Of a stretch of 64,000 bases of DNA, positions 9,250-18,899 are shown piece after piece. A program made the translations under genes and the position numbers. Origin of the DNA: Aurantimonas marina. Its GTDB lineage: Bacteria; Pseudomonadota; Alphaproteobacteria; Rhizobiales; Rhizobiaceae. Numbering within the stretch: the first letter of the stretch is position 1; the number at the start of each line of letters is the position of its first letter. The notes below the pieces were generated by a model. It was not told where the DNA came from. It saw only the letters and a program-made list of their open reading frames with translations, and searched no databases. The DNA lies in contig NZ_JADDXW010000004.1 of the NCBI RefSeq assembly GCF_017183135.1, forward strand, positions 1 to 64,000, read 5' to 3'.

Positions 9250-11352
9250 CTAGCCGGAGCGTAGCAGCCGCACCGCCTCGTCCTTGCCGAACAGATAGAG
9301 GAGCGTGCGGAGCGCTTCGCCGCGCTCGGATTTCCGATCGCCGTCGGTCGCGAGGATCAACCGCGCGTCGTCGCGGGCGATCTCCATCAGATGGGCGTGA
9401 TGTTCCATCGAGGCGATGCGGAAGAACGGCATGCCCGACTGCTGGGTGCCGAGGAGATCGCCTTCGCCGCGCAGCTTCAAATCCTCCTCGGCGATGCGGA
9501 ATCCGTCCTCGGTTTCGCGCATCACCGCGATGCGGGCCGCCGCCGTCTCGCCGAGCGGCGCGCGGTATAAAAGCACGCAGGACGAGGCTTTCTCGCCGCG
9601 CCCGACCCGGCCGCGCAGCTGGTGCAGTTGCGACAGACCGAAGCGCTCGGCGTGTTCGATGACGATAATCGAGGCGTCGGGCACGTCGACGCCGACTTCG
9701 ATGACCGTCGTCGCGACGACGAGTTTGGTGCGCCCGGCCTTGAAGGCCGCCATGGCGGCGTCCTTTTCCTCGCCGCTCATGCGGCCATGGACGAGCCCGA
9801 CCATGTCCCCGAACAGACCCTTGAGTTGGCGAAACCGCTCCTCGGCCGCCATCAGGTCGCTTTTTTCCGATTCCTCGACCAGCGGACAGACCCAATAGAG
9901 CCGGTCGCCCGCCCCCATGGCGCGGCCGGCGCGATCGATGATCTCGTCGAGCCGCTCCATCGGTACGGCAACGGTGGTGATCGGCTTGCGCCCGGCCGGC
10001 TTGCCTTCGAGCCGCGAGACGTCCATGTCGCCGAAGGCGGCAAGAACGAGGGTGCGCGGAATCGGCGTCGCGGTCATCACCAGCAGATCCGCCGCGCGGC
10101 CCTTGCCGGTCAGGCTCAGCCGCTGGTGGACGCCGAAGCGGTGCTGCTCGTCGACGACGACGAGGCCGAGATCGCGGTACGCGACCTCCTCCTGAAACAG
10201 CGCATGAGTCCCGACGACGATCTGCGCTTCGCCCGAGGCGATGACCGCGAGCTTGGCCGCCCGCGTTTTGCCGGTATCGCGGCCGGTGAGGAGGACGATC
10301 TGCAGCCCGACCGCCTCGCAGAGCTTCGAGAGCCCATCGAAATGTTGGCGCGCCAGAATTTCGGTCGGGGCAAGCAGCGCCGATTGCGCCCCGGCCTCGG
10401 CCGCCGTCGCCATCGCAATCAACGCGACCACCGTCTTGCCGGCGCCGACATCGCCCTGCAGCAGGCGCAGCATCCGGTCCTCGTCCGCCATGTCGGCGAG
10501 GATCTCGGCGATGACAGCTTGCTGGGCATCGGTGAGAACGAAGGGAAGCACCGCCCGAAGCCGCGCCGCAAGGGCGCCGGAGCCGGTGAGCGGGCGGCCG
10601 CGCACCCTCTTCATGCGCTGCCGCGACAGCGCCAGAGCCAATTGGCTGGCCAGGAACTCGTCATAGGCGAGGCGGCTGAAGGCGGCGCCGTCGGGCACCA
10701 GATCGCGCTCGTCGGACGGATCGTGCAGGCGCTTCAGCGCGCCTCCAAAATCCGGAAAGCCGTGCTTGGCAGCGATCGACGGGTCGATCCACTCCCGCAT
10801 CGTCGGCAGGCGCTCAACCGCCTGGGCGATCGCCTTGCGCAGGATCTTCGGCGAGAGCCCGGCGGTCATCGGATAGACCGGTTCGACCAGGGACAGCGAT
10901 TCGGCTTCGTCGACCGACGCCACGAAGTCGGGATGCACCATCGACGGGCGGCCGTTGAACCACTCGACCCGGCCGGACACGATCATCGTCTCGCCGACGG
11001 GCAGGAGCTTTTCCAGCCAGCCGGGCTGGCCGCGAAAATAGGTGAGGGCGATCTCGCCGGTCTCGTCTTGGGCAAACACCTTGTAGGGCGCCGATTTCGC
11101 CGCCCGTCCAGGCGCCTGATGGCGGTCGATGCGAACGGTCAGCGTCACGATCCCGCCTTCCGGCGCGGTCGCGATTTGGGCGCGCTTGCGCCGGTCGATC
11201 AGGCCGGTCGGCAAATGGAACAGGAGATCGCGGACGCGCACGGCCTCGCCGGTTCCGACCAGCAGCGTCTGGAATTGCGCCGCGACCTTCGGTCCCACGC
11301 CTTCCAGCGTCGTCACGGGGGCAAACAGCGGGTCGAGGATCGAAGGGCGCAT
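9250..11352 (-). CDS. recG: ATP-dependent DNA helicase RecG
   Basis: RecG remodels stalled replication forks and branch-migrates Holliday junctions. The 700-residue product has an N-terminal wedge/OB domain (residues about 60-170), then superfamily 2 helicase motifs: Walker A GDVGAGKTVVALIAM, Walker B VDEQHRFG, motif III MTATPIPRTL, and motif VI HQLRGRVGRGEKASSCVLLY. The C-terminal FRIAEEDLKLRGEGDLLGTQQSG block is diagnostic of RecG and the related Mfd. It is transcribed away from sdhE-mfd, and the 94-base gap at 11353-11446 holds both promoters. Confidence 0.97.
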   Translation of the reverse strand: MRPSILDPLFAPVTTLEGVGPKVAAQFQTLLVGTGEAVRVRDLLFHLPTGLIDRRKRAQIATAPEGGIVTLTVRIDRHQAPGRAAKSAPYKVFAQDETGEIALTYFRGQPGWLEKLLPVGETMIVSGRVEWFNGRPSMVHPDFVASVDEAESLSLVEPVYPMTAGLSPKILRKAIAQAVERLPTMREWIDPSIAAKHGFPDFGGALKRLHDPSDERDLVPDGAAFSRLAYDEFLASQLALALSRQRMKRVRGRPLTGSGALAARLRAVLPFVLTDAQQAVIAEILADMADEDRMLRLLQGDVGAGKTVVALIAMATAAEAGAQSALLAPTEILARQHFDGLSKLCEAVGLQIVLLTGRDTGKTRAAKLAVIASGEAQIVVGTHALFQEEVAYRDLGLVVVDEQHRFGVHQRLSLTGKGRAADLLVMTATPIPRTLVLAAFGDMDVSRLEGKPAGRKPITTVAVPMERLDEIIDRAGRAMGAGDRLYWVCPLVEESEKSDLMAAEERFRQLKGLFGDMVGLVHGRMSGEEKDAAMAAFKAGRTKLVVATTVIEVGVDVPDASIIVIEHAERFGLSQLHQLRGRVGRGEKASSCVLLYRAPLGETAAARIAVMRETEDGFRIAEEDLKLRGEGDLLGTQQSGMPFFRIASMEHHAHLMEIARDDARLILATDGDRKSERGEALRTLLYLFGKDEAVRLLRSG

Positions 11353-11446
11353 CGTCGGCGAGGTTTAGTCGGATGCGCGCCGATGGCAAGGCTGACAGGC
11401 CCGGTCTCACCCTATATAGAAGCCTCACTCACACAACAGGTTCGAC

Positions 11447-11743
11447 ATGACTGGTATGCAGCGCTCTTCGAGCGATCTCGACGTCCGCCGCCGCAAGGCG
11501 TTGTTCCGGTCCTGGCATCGGGGCATCCGCGAGATGGATCTGGTGCTCGGCCGTTTCGCCGACGCCGAGATCGACCGGCTGACCGACGCCGAGCTTCACG
11601 ACTACGAGCAGCTGATGGAAGCGCCCGACCGGGACATATTCCAATGGCTGACCGGCGAAACGGCAACGCCGGCAAATTTCGACACCGGCGTGTTCCGGCG
11701 GATTAGGGATTTCCACGTCGCGGAGGAGGAGCCTCGGCCATGA
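11447..11743 (+). CDS. sdhE: FAD assembly factor SdhE (DUF339)
   Basis: SdhE helps attach FAD covalently to the succinate dehydrogenase flavoprotein. The 98-residue product fits the family, with the motif R-G-I-R-E-M-D near residues 24-30 (RGxxEMD is the conserved flavinylation motif) and a following bundle with YEQLMEAPDRDIFQWLTG. Its stop overlaps the mfd start by four bases (ATGA), so the two genes are translationally coupled. The coupling to mfd is a common rhizobial arrangement and probably reflects operon packing rather than shared function. Confidence 0.92.
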   Translation: MTGMQRSSSDLDVRRRKALFRSWHRGIREMDLVLGRFADAEIDRLTDAELHDYEQLMEAPDRDIFQWLTGETATPANFDTGVFRRIRDFHVAEEEPRP

Positions 11744-14700
11744 GTCTGCCAGAGCCCTTGAAAAGAGCGCTGACGAAAGGCGCGGGCCTTGCGATCGGCA
11801 ATGTCCTCGACGGCTACGAGGCGTTTCTGCTCGCCGACATCGCGCGCCTTCGCGGCGCGAAGAAGCCGGTGGTCTATGTCATGCGCGACGGCAACCGGAT
11901 CGGCGAACTTGAGGACGCGCTGAAATTCGTGGCGCCCGAGCTGCCGGTGCTGACGCTGCCGGGCTGGGATTGCCTACCCTACGACCGGGTCGGGCCCTCG
12001 GGCGAGGTGGCGGCGCGCCGGCTATCGGCGATGGCCGCGCTCGGGCAGTTGCAACGCGAGCCGCACCGCGCGCTGATCCTGACGACGGCGAACGCGCTGC
12101 TCCAGAAGATGCCGCCGGCAGCGGTTCTCGGCGAGGAAACGATCGCGGCCAGGGCCGGCAACCGCATCGCCATGGAAGACATCGTGCGCGCCCTGCAGCG
12201 CGGCGGTTTTGAGCGGGTCGCGACCGTGCGCGAGCGCGGCGAATTCGCAGTGCGCGGCGGCATTCTCGATCTTTTCGCGCCCGGCGAGGAGGAGCCGGTG
12301 CGCCTCGACTTCTTCGGCGATACGCTGGAGACGATCCGCGGCTTCGACCCAGCGACCCAGCGCACGACACGGCAATTGCAAAGCTTCGAACTGGCGCCGG
12401 TCTCCGAGATCACCTTGCGCGAGGAGACGGTCAGCCGCTTCCGGACCAATTACGTCAAGCGCTTCGGCGCGGCACAGCGCAACGACGCGCTCTATAGCTC
12501 GATCAGCGAGGGCAAGCGCTTCTCCGGGATGGAGCACTGGCTGCCGCTGTTCTACGACAAGCTCGACACGCTGTTCGACTATTGCCAAGGCTTTCCGATG
12601 GTTCTCGATCATCTGGCGCTCGAAGCGGTCGGCGAGCGACGCGAGACGATCGGCGATCACTACGAGTCGCGCAAACGCAATGCCGGCGAAGCCAGCGGGG
12701 AGTCCATTCCCTATCATCCGGTCGATCCAGATGATCTTTATCTGTCGGAGGATGAACTCGCGGGCGGTCTCGCCGTCGCCGATCCGATCCGCCTGTCGGC
12801 CTATGGCGCGAGCGACGCCGCCAATCACGACGTTTTCAATCTCGACATCAGCCGAGGCCGCAATTTCGCGGCGGAGCGCGCCAGCGGCGACGTCAACGTA
12901 TTTCAGGCGGCGGTCGATCATATCGGCCGGCTGCGCGCCGACGGCAAGCGCGTGTTGTTGGCCGCCTGGAGCGAGGGCTCGCGCGAGCGCCTGAGCCAGG
13001 TCGTCGAGGAGCACGGCCTCGAAGGCCTGAAGCCCGTCGACAGCCTGAAGAAGCTGAACGAGGCGCCCAAGAACCTCGTCGTGACGGCCGTTCTCGGTAT
13101 CGAGGCGGGTTTCGAGACCCCCCATCTCGCCGTCGTCGGCGAACAGGACATTCTCGGCGACCGGCTGGTGCGGCGCGGCCGCAAGAAGCGCGCCAAGAAT
13201 TTCATCGCCGAGGTCTCCGGCCTCGACGAGGGCGATATCGTCGTGCATGTCGATCACGGCATCGGCCGCTTTGTCGGCCTGAAGACCATCGAGGCGGCCG
13301 GCGCGCCGCATGATTGCCTGGAATTGCGCTATGCCGGCGAGGACCGGCTGTTCCTGCCGGTGGAAAACATCGAGCTGTTGTCGCGCTATGGCGGCGAGGG
13401 CTCGGAGGCGATGCTCGACAAGCTCGGCGGCGGCGCCTGGCAGGCCCGCAAGGCCAAGCTGAAGAAGCGCCTGCTCGACATGGCCGACGGGCTAATCCGC
13501 ATCGCCGCCGCGCGGCAGATGCGCGGCGCGCCGAAGCTGGTGCCGCCGGAAGGGCTCACTGACGAATTCGCCGCAAGGTTCCCCTATGAGGAAACCGAGG
13601 ACCAGATGAACGCCATCGACGCGGTGGCCGACGATCTGGCACTCGGGCGGCCGATGGACCGGCTGATCTGCGGCGACGTCGGCTTCGGCAAGACCGAGGT
13701 GGCGATGCGCTCGGCCTTCATCGCGGCGATGAATGGCCTGCAGGTCGCCGTCGTCGTGCCGACCACTTTGCTGGCCCGCCAGCACTTCAAGACTTTCGCG
13801 GAACGCTTCCGCGGCCTGCCGCTGAATGTCGCGCAGGCCTCGCGACTGGTGACCTCGAAGGAACTCGCGGCGACCAAGAAGGGCGTCGCCGAGGGCACGG
13901 TCGATATCGTCGTCGGCACCCACGCGCTGCTCGGCAAGGCCATCAGCTTCAAGAATCTGGGGCTGCTGATCATCGACGAGGAGCAGCATTTTGGCGTCAA
14001 GCACAAGGAGCGGCTCAAGGAGCTGAAATCCGACGTCCACGTGCTGACGCTGTCGGCGACGCCGATCCCGCGTACCCTGCAACTGGCCCTGACCGGCGTT
14101 CGCGAACTCTCGTTGATCACCACCGCGCCGGTCGATCGCATGGCGGTGCGTACCTTCGTCTCTCCCTTCGATCCGCTGGTCGTGCGGGAGACCTTGCTGC
14201 GCGAGCGCTATCGCGGCGGGCAGAGCTTCTATGTCTGTCCGCGCGTCTCCGATCTGGCCGACGTGAAGGCATTTCTCGACTCGGAGGTGCCGGAGCTGAA
14301 GGTGGCCGTCGCCCACGGCCAGATGGCGGCAGGCGAACTTGACGATATCATGAACGCCTTTTACGAGGGCCAGTACGACGTGCTCCTGTCGACGACGATC
14401 GTCGAATCCGGCCTCGACATTCCGTCGGCCAACACGATGATCGTCCACCGGGCCGACATGTTCGGCCTGTCGCAGCTCTATCAGCTTCGCGGTCGCGTCG
14501 GCCGCTCCAAGGTGCGCGCCTACGCGCTGCTCACCATCCCGGCGAACAAGACGCCGACCAAGGGCGCCGACCGCCGGCTCAAGGTCTTGCAGTCGCTCGA
14601 TACGCTCGGCGCGGGCTTCCAGCTCGCCTCCCACGATCTCGACCAGCGTGGCGCCGGCAATCTGCTTGGCGACGAGCAGTCCGGCCACGTCAAAGAGGTC

Positions 14701-15246
14701 GGCTTCGAGCTTTACCAGCAGATGCTGGAAGAGGCGGTCGCGGAGATGAAAGGCGAAGAGCTGGAGAGCGACGGCCAATGGTCGCCGCAGATCGCGCTGG
14801 GCACTGCGGTGATGATCCCGGAAGGCTACGTGCCCGATCTCCAGCTCCGCATGACGCTCTACCGGCGGCTGGCGGACCTCTCGAACGCGCGCGAGATCGA
14901 CGCCTTCGGCGCCGAGCTCATCGACCGCTTTGGGCCGATGCCGGCCGAGGTCGAACATCTCCTGAAGGTCGTCTTTATCAAGTCGCTGTGTCGCAAGGCC
15001 AATATCGAGAAGCTCGACGCCGGGCCGAAGGGCATCGTCATCACCTTCCGGGACAAGACCTTCCCCAACCCCGGCGCACTCGTCCGCTACATCGCCGAGC
15101 AGGGTGCGTCGGCGAAGATCCGCGCCGATCAGTCGGTCGTCCTCATCCGCGACTGGCCGACGGCGGACAAGCGGCTCAACGGCGCAGCGACGGTGGCGAC
15201 CCAGCTGGCGCGCTTCGCCGACGAGGTTCAGAAAAAAGCGGCGTAG
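11740..15246 (+). CDS. mfd: Transcription-repair coupling factor Mfd
   Basis: Mfd pushes RNA polymerase stalled at lesions off the DNA and recruits UvrA. The 1168-residue length is normal. The N-terminal UvrB-like part (PGWDCLPYDRVGPSGEV, GILDLFAPGEEEPVRLDFFGD) leads to the RNA-polymerase-interacting domain beginning near DIVVHVDHGIGRFVGL. The RecG-like translocase follows with GDVGFGKTEVAMR (Walker A), DEEQHFGVKHKERLK and LSATPIPRTLQLAL, then YQLRGRVGRSKVRAYALL, and a C-terminal regulatory domain. It overlaps sdhE by four bases. Confidence 0.98.
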   Translation: MSLPEPLKRALTKGAGLAIGNVLDGYEAFLLADIARLRGAKKPVVYVMRDGNRIGELEDALKFVAPELPVLTLPGWDCLPYDRVGPSGEVAARRLSAMAALGQLQREPHRALILTTANALLQKMPPAAVLGEETIAARAGNRIAMEDIVRALQRGGFERVATVRERGEFAVRGGILDLFAPGEEEPVRLDFFGDTLETIRGFDPATQRTTRQLQSFELAPVSEITLREETVSRFRTNYVKRFGAAQRNDALYSSISEGKRFSGMEHWLPLFYDKLDTLFDYCQGFPMVLDHLALEAVGERRETIGDHYESRKRNAGEASGESIPYHPVDPDDLYLSEDELAGGLAVADPIRLSAYGASDAANHDVFNLDISRGRNFAAERASGDVNVFQAAVDHIGRLRADGKRVLLAAWSEGSRERLSQVVEEHGLEGLKPVDSLKKLNEAPKNLVVTAVLGIEAGFETPHLAVVGEQDILGDRLVRRGRKKRAKNFIAEVSGLDEGDIVVHVDHGIGRFVGLKTIEAAGAPHDCLELRYAGEDRLFLPVENIELLSRYGGEGSEAMLDKLGGGAWQARKAKLKKRLLDMADGLIRIAAARQMRGAPKLVPPEGLTDEFAARFPYEETEDQMNAIDAVADDLALGRPMDRLICGDVGFGKTEVAMRSAFIAAMNGLQVAVVVPTTLLARQHFKTFAERFRGLPLNVAQASRLVTSKELAATKKGVAEGTVDIVVGTHALLGKAISFKNLGLLIIDEEQHFGVKHKERLKELKSDVHVLTLSATPIPRTLQLALTGVRELSLITTAPVDRMAVRTFVSPFDPLVVRETLLRERYRGGQSFYVCPRVSDLADVKAFLDSEVPELKVAVAHGQMAAGELDDIMNAFYEGQYDVLLSTTIVESGLDIPSANTMIVHRADMFGLSQLYQLRGRVGRSKVRAYALLTIPANKTPTKGADRRLKVLQSLDTLGAGFQLASHDLDQRGAGNLLGDEQSGHVKEVGFELYQQMLEEAVAEMKGEELESDGQWSPQIALGTAVMIPEGYVPDLQLRMTLYRRLADLSNAREIDAFGAELIDRFGPMPAEVEHLLKVVFIKSLCRKANIEKLDAGPKGIVITFRDKTFPNPGALVRYIAEQGASAKIRADQSVVLIRDWPTADKRLNGAATVATQLARFADEVQKKAA

Positions 15247-15319
15247 GCGAGTGGGGTGGGCATCGGATTCCCGAAACCCCTCCCACAATTTGGCCGTCTG
15301 GGCGGGCGAAAGCGCAAGG

Positions 15320-16045
15320 ATGATCAAAAATCTCCTCTCGCTCTCTCGGCCCGCCCTCAGACAGAGCCTTCTCGCCGCGATCGGTGTATCCCTTGCGGTC
15401 GCATCCAACGCGCATGCCCAGAACCGCGTTGGCGAGCAACTTGTCAATGCCGATCTCGCAACGCTTGTCGCGATCGAGGATCGCTTGAACGCGGCAGACA
15501 TTTGCCAGCCGCTGCAGTTCGATCTGCGCACGGTTTCATCGCTTGTCGGCTTCCCGATTCCCGCCTTCATTCCGATCGACACGAATCTTCGATGGGATCA
15601 GAACCGCCATCGGGTGACGCGTTTCGCGTCGACGCCGACCGATGTCGTCTTGGATTTCCGAATGGGGTGCCAACCGAGCACCAATGGTGCGGTTCTCGAC
15701 TATCTCGGCCTGTCGCCCGACAAGGTTCGGCTCGACGACACAGTGTCCTGCAAAGGCGGGCGGATGGCGAACGGCGACCTCGATACGCTGGTCTGCACGG
15801 CGGAGGGAAAGGTCGGCAAGCTTCTGGCCACGACCATCATCGGCCTGTCGGACAAGGTCGGACGGCTTTTGCCGATGCAGCTGGCCGTAGTAGTTCCGGC
15901 CGCCTCGGCGCAGACGACAGGGTCGAAGACTGGGACCGCCGCGCCCGTCGGTGCGGATAATCCGGTCGACGCCGCAGTGTCGCCGGACGCCGATACCGCC
16001 AAGAGGACGCCGCCGGCCGCTCGGCCGTCGGGCGACGAGCGATAA
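15320..16045 (+). CDS. Secreted hypothetical protein
   Basis: A 241-residue protein from ATG 15320, with AAGGA immediately upstream as ribosome binding site. It has a signal peptide (basic MIKNLLSLSR start, hydrophobic core LLAAIGVSLAVA, cleavage after NAHA about residue 33) and a mature domain with four cysteines that may form disulfides (DICQP, MGCQP, VSCKG, LVCTA). The last 50 residues are Ala/Pro/Thr-rich and probably disordered. I do not recognise the family. It lies 73 bases after mfd on the same strand and converges on the solute-binding protein gene. Confidence 0.6.
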   Translation: MIKNLLSLSRPALRQSLLAAIGVSLAVASNAHAQNRVGEQLVNADLATLVAIEDRLNAADICQPLQFDLRTVSSLVGFPIPAFIPIDTNLRWDQNRHRVTRFASTPTDVVLDFRMGCQPSTNGAVLDYLGLSPDKVRLDDTVSCKGGRMANGDLDTLVCTAEGKVGKLLATTIIGLSDKVGRLLPMQLAVVVPAASAQTTGSKTGTAAPVGADNPVDAAVSPDADTAKRTPPAARPSGDER

Positions 16046-16070
16046 CGACCGCTCGCCGCCCGAGGCTGCG

Positions 16071-17915
16071 CTACTTTGCGTCCGGCGCCTTCCAGAACGT
16101 CGGCAGCTGATAGCCATAGAGCGGCGTCGTGTCGGGGTGCTCAATGAACTTCCAGCGGGCCAGCCATTGCTCCGGCAGGTGGAACAGCGGCACGACATAG
16201 TGTCCCGAAATCAGCACCCGGTCATAGGCGCGCACCGCGTCGACGAAGGCCTCACGGCTGCGCGCCGAGACGATCTCGTCGATCAGCTTGTCGAGGGCCG
16301 GGTCGGCAACGCCGGCGAAGTTGAACGTGCCGTTGGCGTCCTTCGAGATCGATCCCCAGCGATAGACCTGCTCGGCGCCCGGCGACAGCGAGGCGCTGTA
16401 GGTCGCGATGATCATGTCGAAGTCGTAAGCCGATTTACGCGCCTGATACTGGGCGTCATCGACCTGCCGAACCGTCGTCTGGACGCCGATGCGGTCAAGG
16501 GTCCGCTTATAGGCGAGCGCGATCCGCTCCTGCTCCGGCGATTGCACCAAAATCTCGAACGACAACGGTTTGCCGTCGGGACCGACGAGCGAGCGCCCCT
16601 CGAAGCGGTAGCCGGCTTCCTGGAAAGCCTTGGCCGCGGCCTGGAGTACCTTGCGGTCGCTGCCGCTGCCATCGGTCACCGGGGGCGCATAGGATCCGTC
16701 CATGACGTCCGGATCGATCTGATCGGCATAGTCCGAAAGCAGCGCCTTTTCGGCCTCCGATGCCGGACCGCCCGCGCTAGACAACTCGGAATTCTGGAAG
16801 AAGCTGCCCGTCCGCTTGTAGGCGTCGTAGTACAAGTTGCGATTGGCCCATTCGAAGTCGAACAGCATCGACAGCGCCTTGCGGACCGCGCGATCCTGGA
16901 AAACCGGCCGGCGGGTGTTGAACACGAAGGCCAGCATGTTCGACGGCGCACCGGATGTGAAAGTCTCCTTGACGACGTCGCCATTGGTCACGGCCGGGAA
17001 ATCATAGGCGGTGCGCCAATGGTTCGGGTCGCCCTCGATATAGACGTAGGACAGGCCCTTCTTGAACGCCTCAAACTGGGCGTTGGAGTCGCGAAAATAC
17101 TCGATGACGATGGTGTCGTAATTGTCGATGCCCTGTTTGATGGGCAGGTCGCGGCCCCAATAATCCGGGTTCTTCTTGTAGGTGATGCGCTGGCCGGGCT
17201 CGACCTTGTCGATCAGATACGGACCCGAGCCGATCACCGGCTCCAAGGTCGTCTGCTCGAAGGTCTCGCGATCGAAGGCGTGTTCGGGAAGCACCGGGAG
17301 CCCCGATATGAGGAGCGGGGTTTCCCGGTCAGCGGTCTCGTCGAAGGTGAAGCGAACGCCATTTGCGCCGGCCTTTTCGATCTTGACCGCCGGCCGCAGC
17401 CAGTTGGCGTACATCGGCCGGCCGTGCGCGCGCAGCATCTCCACGGTGAACAGCACGTCCTCCGGCCGGACCGGCTCGCCATCGGAAAATTTCGCCGCCG
17501 GATTGAGCTGGAACTCGACGGAGCTGCGTTCGGCGTCGGTTTCGACGGTTTCGGCAAGCAGCCCGTACATGGTGAAGGGTTCATCTGCCGAGCGCTGCAT
17601 CAAGGGCTCGAAGACCAGATTGCCAAACTCCTTGTCGAACCAGATGCCCCGCGCCGTGGTCAGTGCGCCGCGCACGATCACCGGGTTGAGATTATCGAAG
17701 GTCCCGAAGACGCCATAGCGCATCGTGCCGCCTTGCGGCGCGTCCGGGTTCACGAAGGGCAGGCGCTCGAAGTCCGCGGGAAGGGCCGGCTCGCCCTGCA
17801 TGGCGATGGCGTGCCGGGGCTCGGCCGTCGCCGGTCCCGCGAAAGGGGTTAGAATAGCGAGGGTAGCCGCGACCATGTAGCCCGCGCGACCATGGGCTGA
17901 AGGAATGCTCCGCAT
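16071..17915 (-). CDS. ABC transporter substrate-binding protein, family 5 (YejA-like)
   Basis: A 614-residue periplasmic binding protein of SBP family 5, which takes peptides or similar solutes. The N-terminal signal peptide (hydrophobic MVAATLAILTPFAG ending in ATA) is followed by the family signature AMQGEPALPADFERLPFVNPDAP, typical of the YejA branch linked to microcin C-like or oligopeptide uptake. Later blocks KFSDGEPVRPEDVLFTVE and VRKALSMLFDFEW are characteristic of family 5. No permease or ATPase lies beside it, so it works with a transporter encoded elsewhere or is an orphan. It is the last minus-strand gene before the plus-strand ialB-like gene. Confidence 0.88.
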   Translation of the reverse strand: MRSIPSAHGRAGYMVAATLAILTPFAGPATAEPRHAIAMQGEPALPADFERLPFVNPDAPQGGTMRYGVFGTFDNLNPVIVRGALTTARGIWFDKEFGNLVFEPLMQRSADEPFTMYGLLAETVETDAERSSVEFQLNPAAKFSDGEPVRPEDVLFTVEMLRAHGRPMYANWLRPAVKIEKAGANGVRFTFDETADRETPLLISGLPVLPEHAFDRETFEQTTLEPVIGSGPYLIDKVEPGQRITYKKNPDYWGRDLPIKQGIDNYDTIVIEYFRDSNAQFEAFKKGLSYVYIEGDPNHWRTAYDFPAVTNGDVVKETFTSGAPSNMLAFVFNTRRPVFQDRAVRKALSMLFDFEWANRNLYYDAYKRTGSFFQNSELSSAGGPASEAEKALLSDYADQIDPDVMDGSYAPPVTDGSGSDRKVLQAAAKAFQEAGYRFEGRSLVGPDGKPLSFEILVQSPEQERIALAYKRTLDRIGVQTTVRQVDDAQYQARKSAYDFDMIIATYSASLSPGAEQVYRWGSISKDANGTFNFAGVADPALDKLIDEIVSARSREAFVDAVRAYDRVLISGHYVVPLFHLPEQWLARWKFIEHPDTTPLYGYQLPTFWKAPDAK

Positions 17916-18071
17916 GCGGACCGACAGGCTCCCGATTGACGTATCTCGGATGGGATTCTAACCGTAAAGCCTTGCTTTGCCTACCATCCGGAAGCACCGG
18001 GATATGGATCGAGGGTCTTTAAACGGCCGCATTTGCGAAACAGGTCGTGGCCCGTTAAGGAACACCGTTTC

Positions 18072-18806
18072 ATGATTTTGTCATGCCGAGAGGATTTGAG
18101 GCCTGTGACGCACCGTTTGTCGAACGCTTCCACCACGATGCTCGCCGCCGGGCTGGTCGGGCTCGCGACGCTTGCTTTCGGCGTTTCAGGGGCGAACGCC
18201 CAGGACGCGAAGCCCGCCGCCGGCCAGGCGCAGCCTGCCAGTCCAGCCCAAAGTCAGGCGATTCCCGCCGAATGGTTCAAGGTCTGCTCGACGCAGGGCG
18301 AAAACGAGATCTGCAATACGCAGTACACGTTGATCGCCGCTACGCGCCAACTGCTTACCGCAGTCAATCTGATCGACGTCAAGGGCAAGGTGAACCAGAA
18401 GGTGATCCAGGCCGTGGTTCCGACCGGTCGAGTGATTCCCGCTGGTGTTCAGATGAAGGTCGACGACGAAAAGCCGCAGACGCTGAATTATTCGGTCTGC
18501 TTCGCGGACCGCTGCATCGCCGAAGCGGAATTGACCGATGCCATGGTGGCCTCGATGAAGCGCGGCAAGCAGATGACGGTGACGTCGATCAACTTCCAGC
18601 GCCAGGCGAACCCGATCCCGATCAGTCTATCGGGCTTCACCCAGGCCTATGATGGAGCTCCGAAGGCGCAGCCCGAACTCGCCCAGCGCCAGAAGGAGCT
18701 GAACGAGGCCCTGCAGAAGCAGGCCGAGGAGCGGCGCAAGAAGTTCGAGGAGGCCCAAAAGGCTGCCAAGGACAACGCCGGCGAGGCAAAGCCCGCCGCG
18801 CAATAG
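18072..18806 (+). CDS. Invasion-associated locus B (IalB) family protein
   Basis: The product (244 residues from ATG 18072; GTG at 18105 with GAGG-like sequence upstream is an alternative) is a periplasmic protein of the IalB family, first known from Bartonella and widespread in Rhizobiales with no settled biochemical role. It has a signal sequence ending near SGANAQ, the conserved WFKVCSTQGENEICNTQY core with paired cysteines, and a second pair in YSVCFADRCIAE. The last 50 residues (after QPELAQRQKEL) are a charged, Lys/Glu-rich helix likely to form a coiled coil. It is followed by a clear terminator hairpin. Confidence 0.88.
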   Translation: MILSCREDLRPVTHRLSNASTTMLAAGLVGLATLAFGVSGANAQDAKPAAGQAQPASPAQSQAIPAEWFKVCSTQGENEICNTQYTLIAATRQLLTAVNLIDVKGKVNQKVIQAVVPTGRVIPAGVQMKVDDEKPQTLNYSVCFADRCIAEAELTDAMVASMKRGKQMTVTSINFQRQANPIPISLSGFTQAYDGAPKAQPELAQRQKELNEALQKQAEERRKKFEEAQKAAKDNAGEAKPAAQ

Positions 18807-18840
18807 GTCCTGCCGCGGCCAAGCCACTCCCTGAAGGATT

Positions 18841-18864
18841 AAACGGCGGCGTCAGCCGCCGTTT
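18841..18864 (+). terminator. Rho-independent-type terminator after the IalB gene
   Basis: A perfect 10-bp stem, AAACGGCGGC paired with GCCGCCGTTT, closes a four-base GTCA loop, followed by a short T-containing tail (GCTTGT). It lies 35 bases after the stop codon of the IalB-family gene and just before the convergent hspQ 3' end. The A run on one arm and the T run on the other suit a bidirectional terminator. Confidence 0.8.
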
Positions 18865-18899
18865 GCTTGTCCGCGCGCCGCTCTGCGGCCAAGGCAGGG

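Noticed and set aside
9622-11706. Plus-strand ORF of about 690 codons
   Set aside because: Antisense to recG, with low-complexity Arg/Asp/Gly content and no motif.
15247-15297. Imperfect inverted repeat after mfd (GTGGGGTGGG ... CCCCTCCCAC)
   Set aside because: The stem has mismatches and a long loop, and no T run follows at once; not good enough to call a terminator.
15951-17852. Plus-strand ORF of about 630 codons
   Set aside because: Antisense to the family 5 solute-binding protein, which has a signal peptide and conserved blocks.
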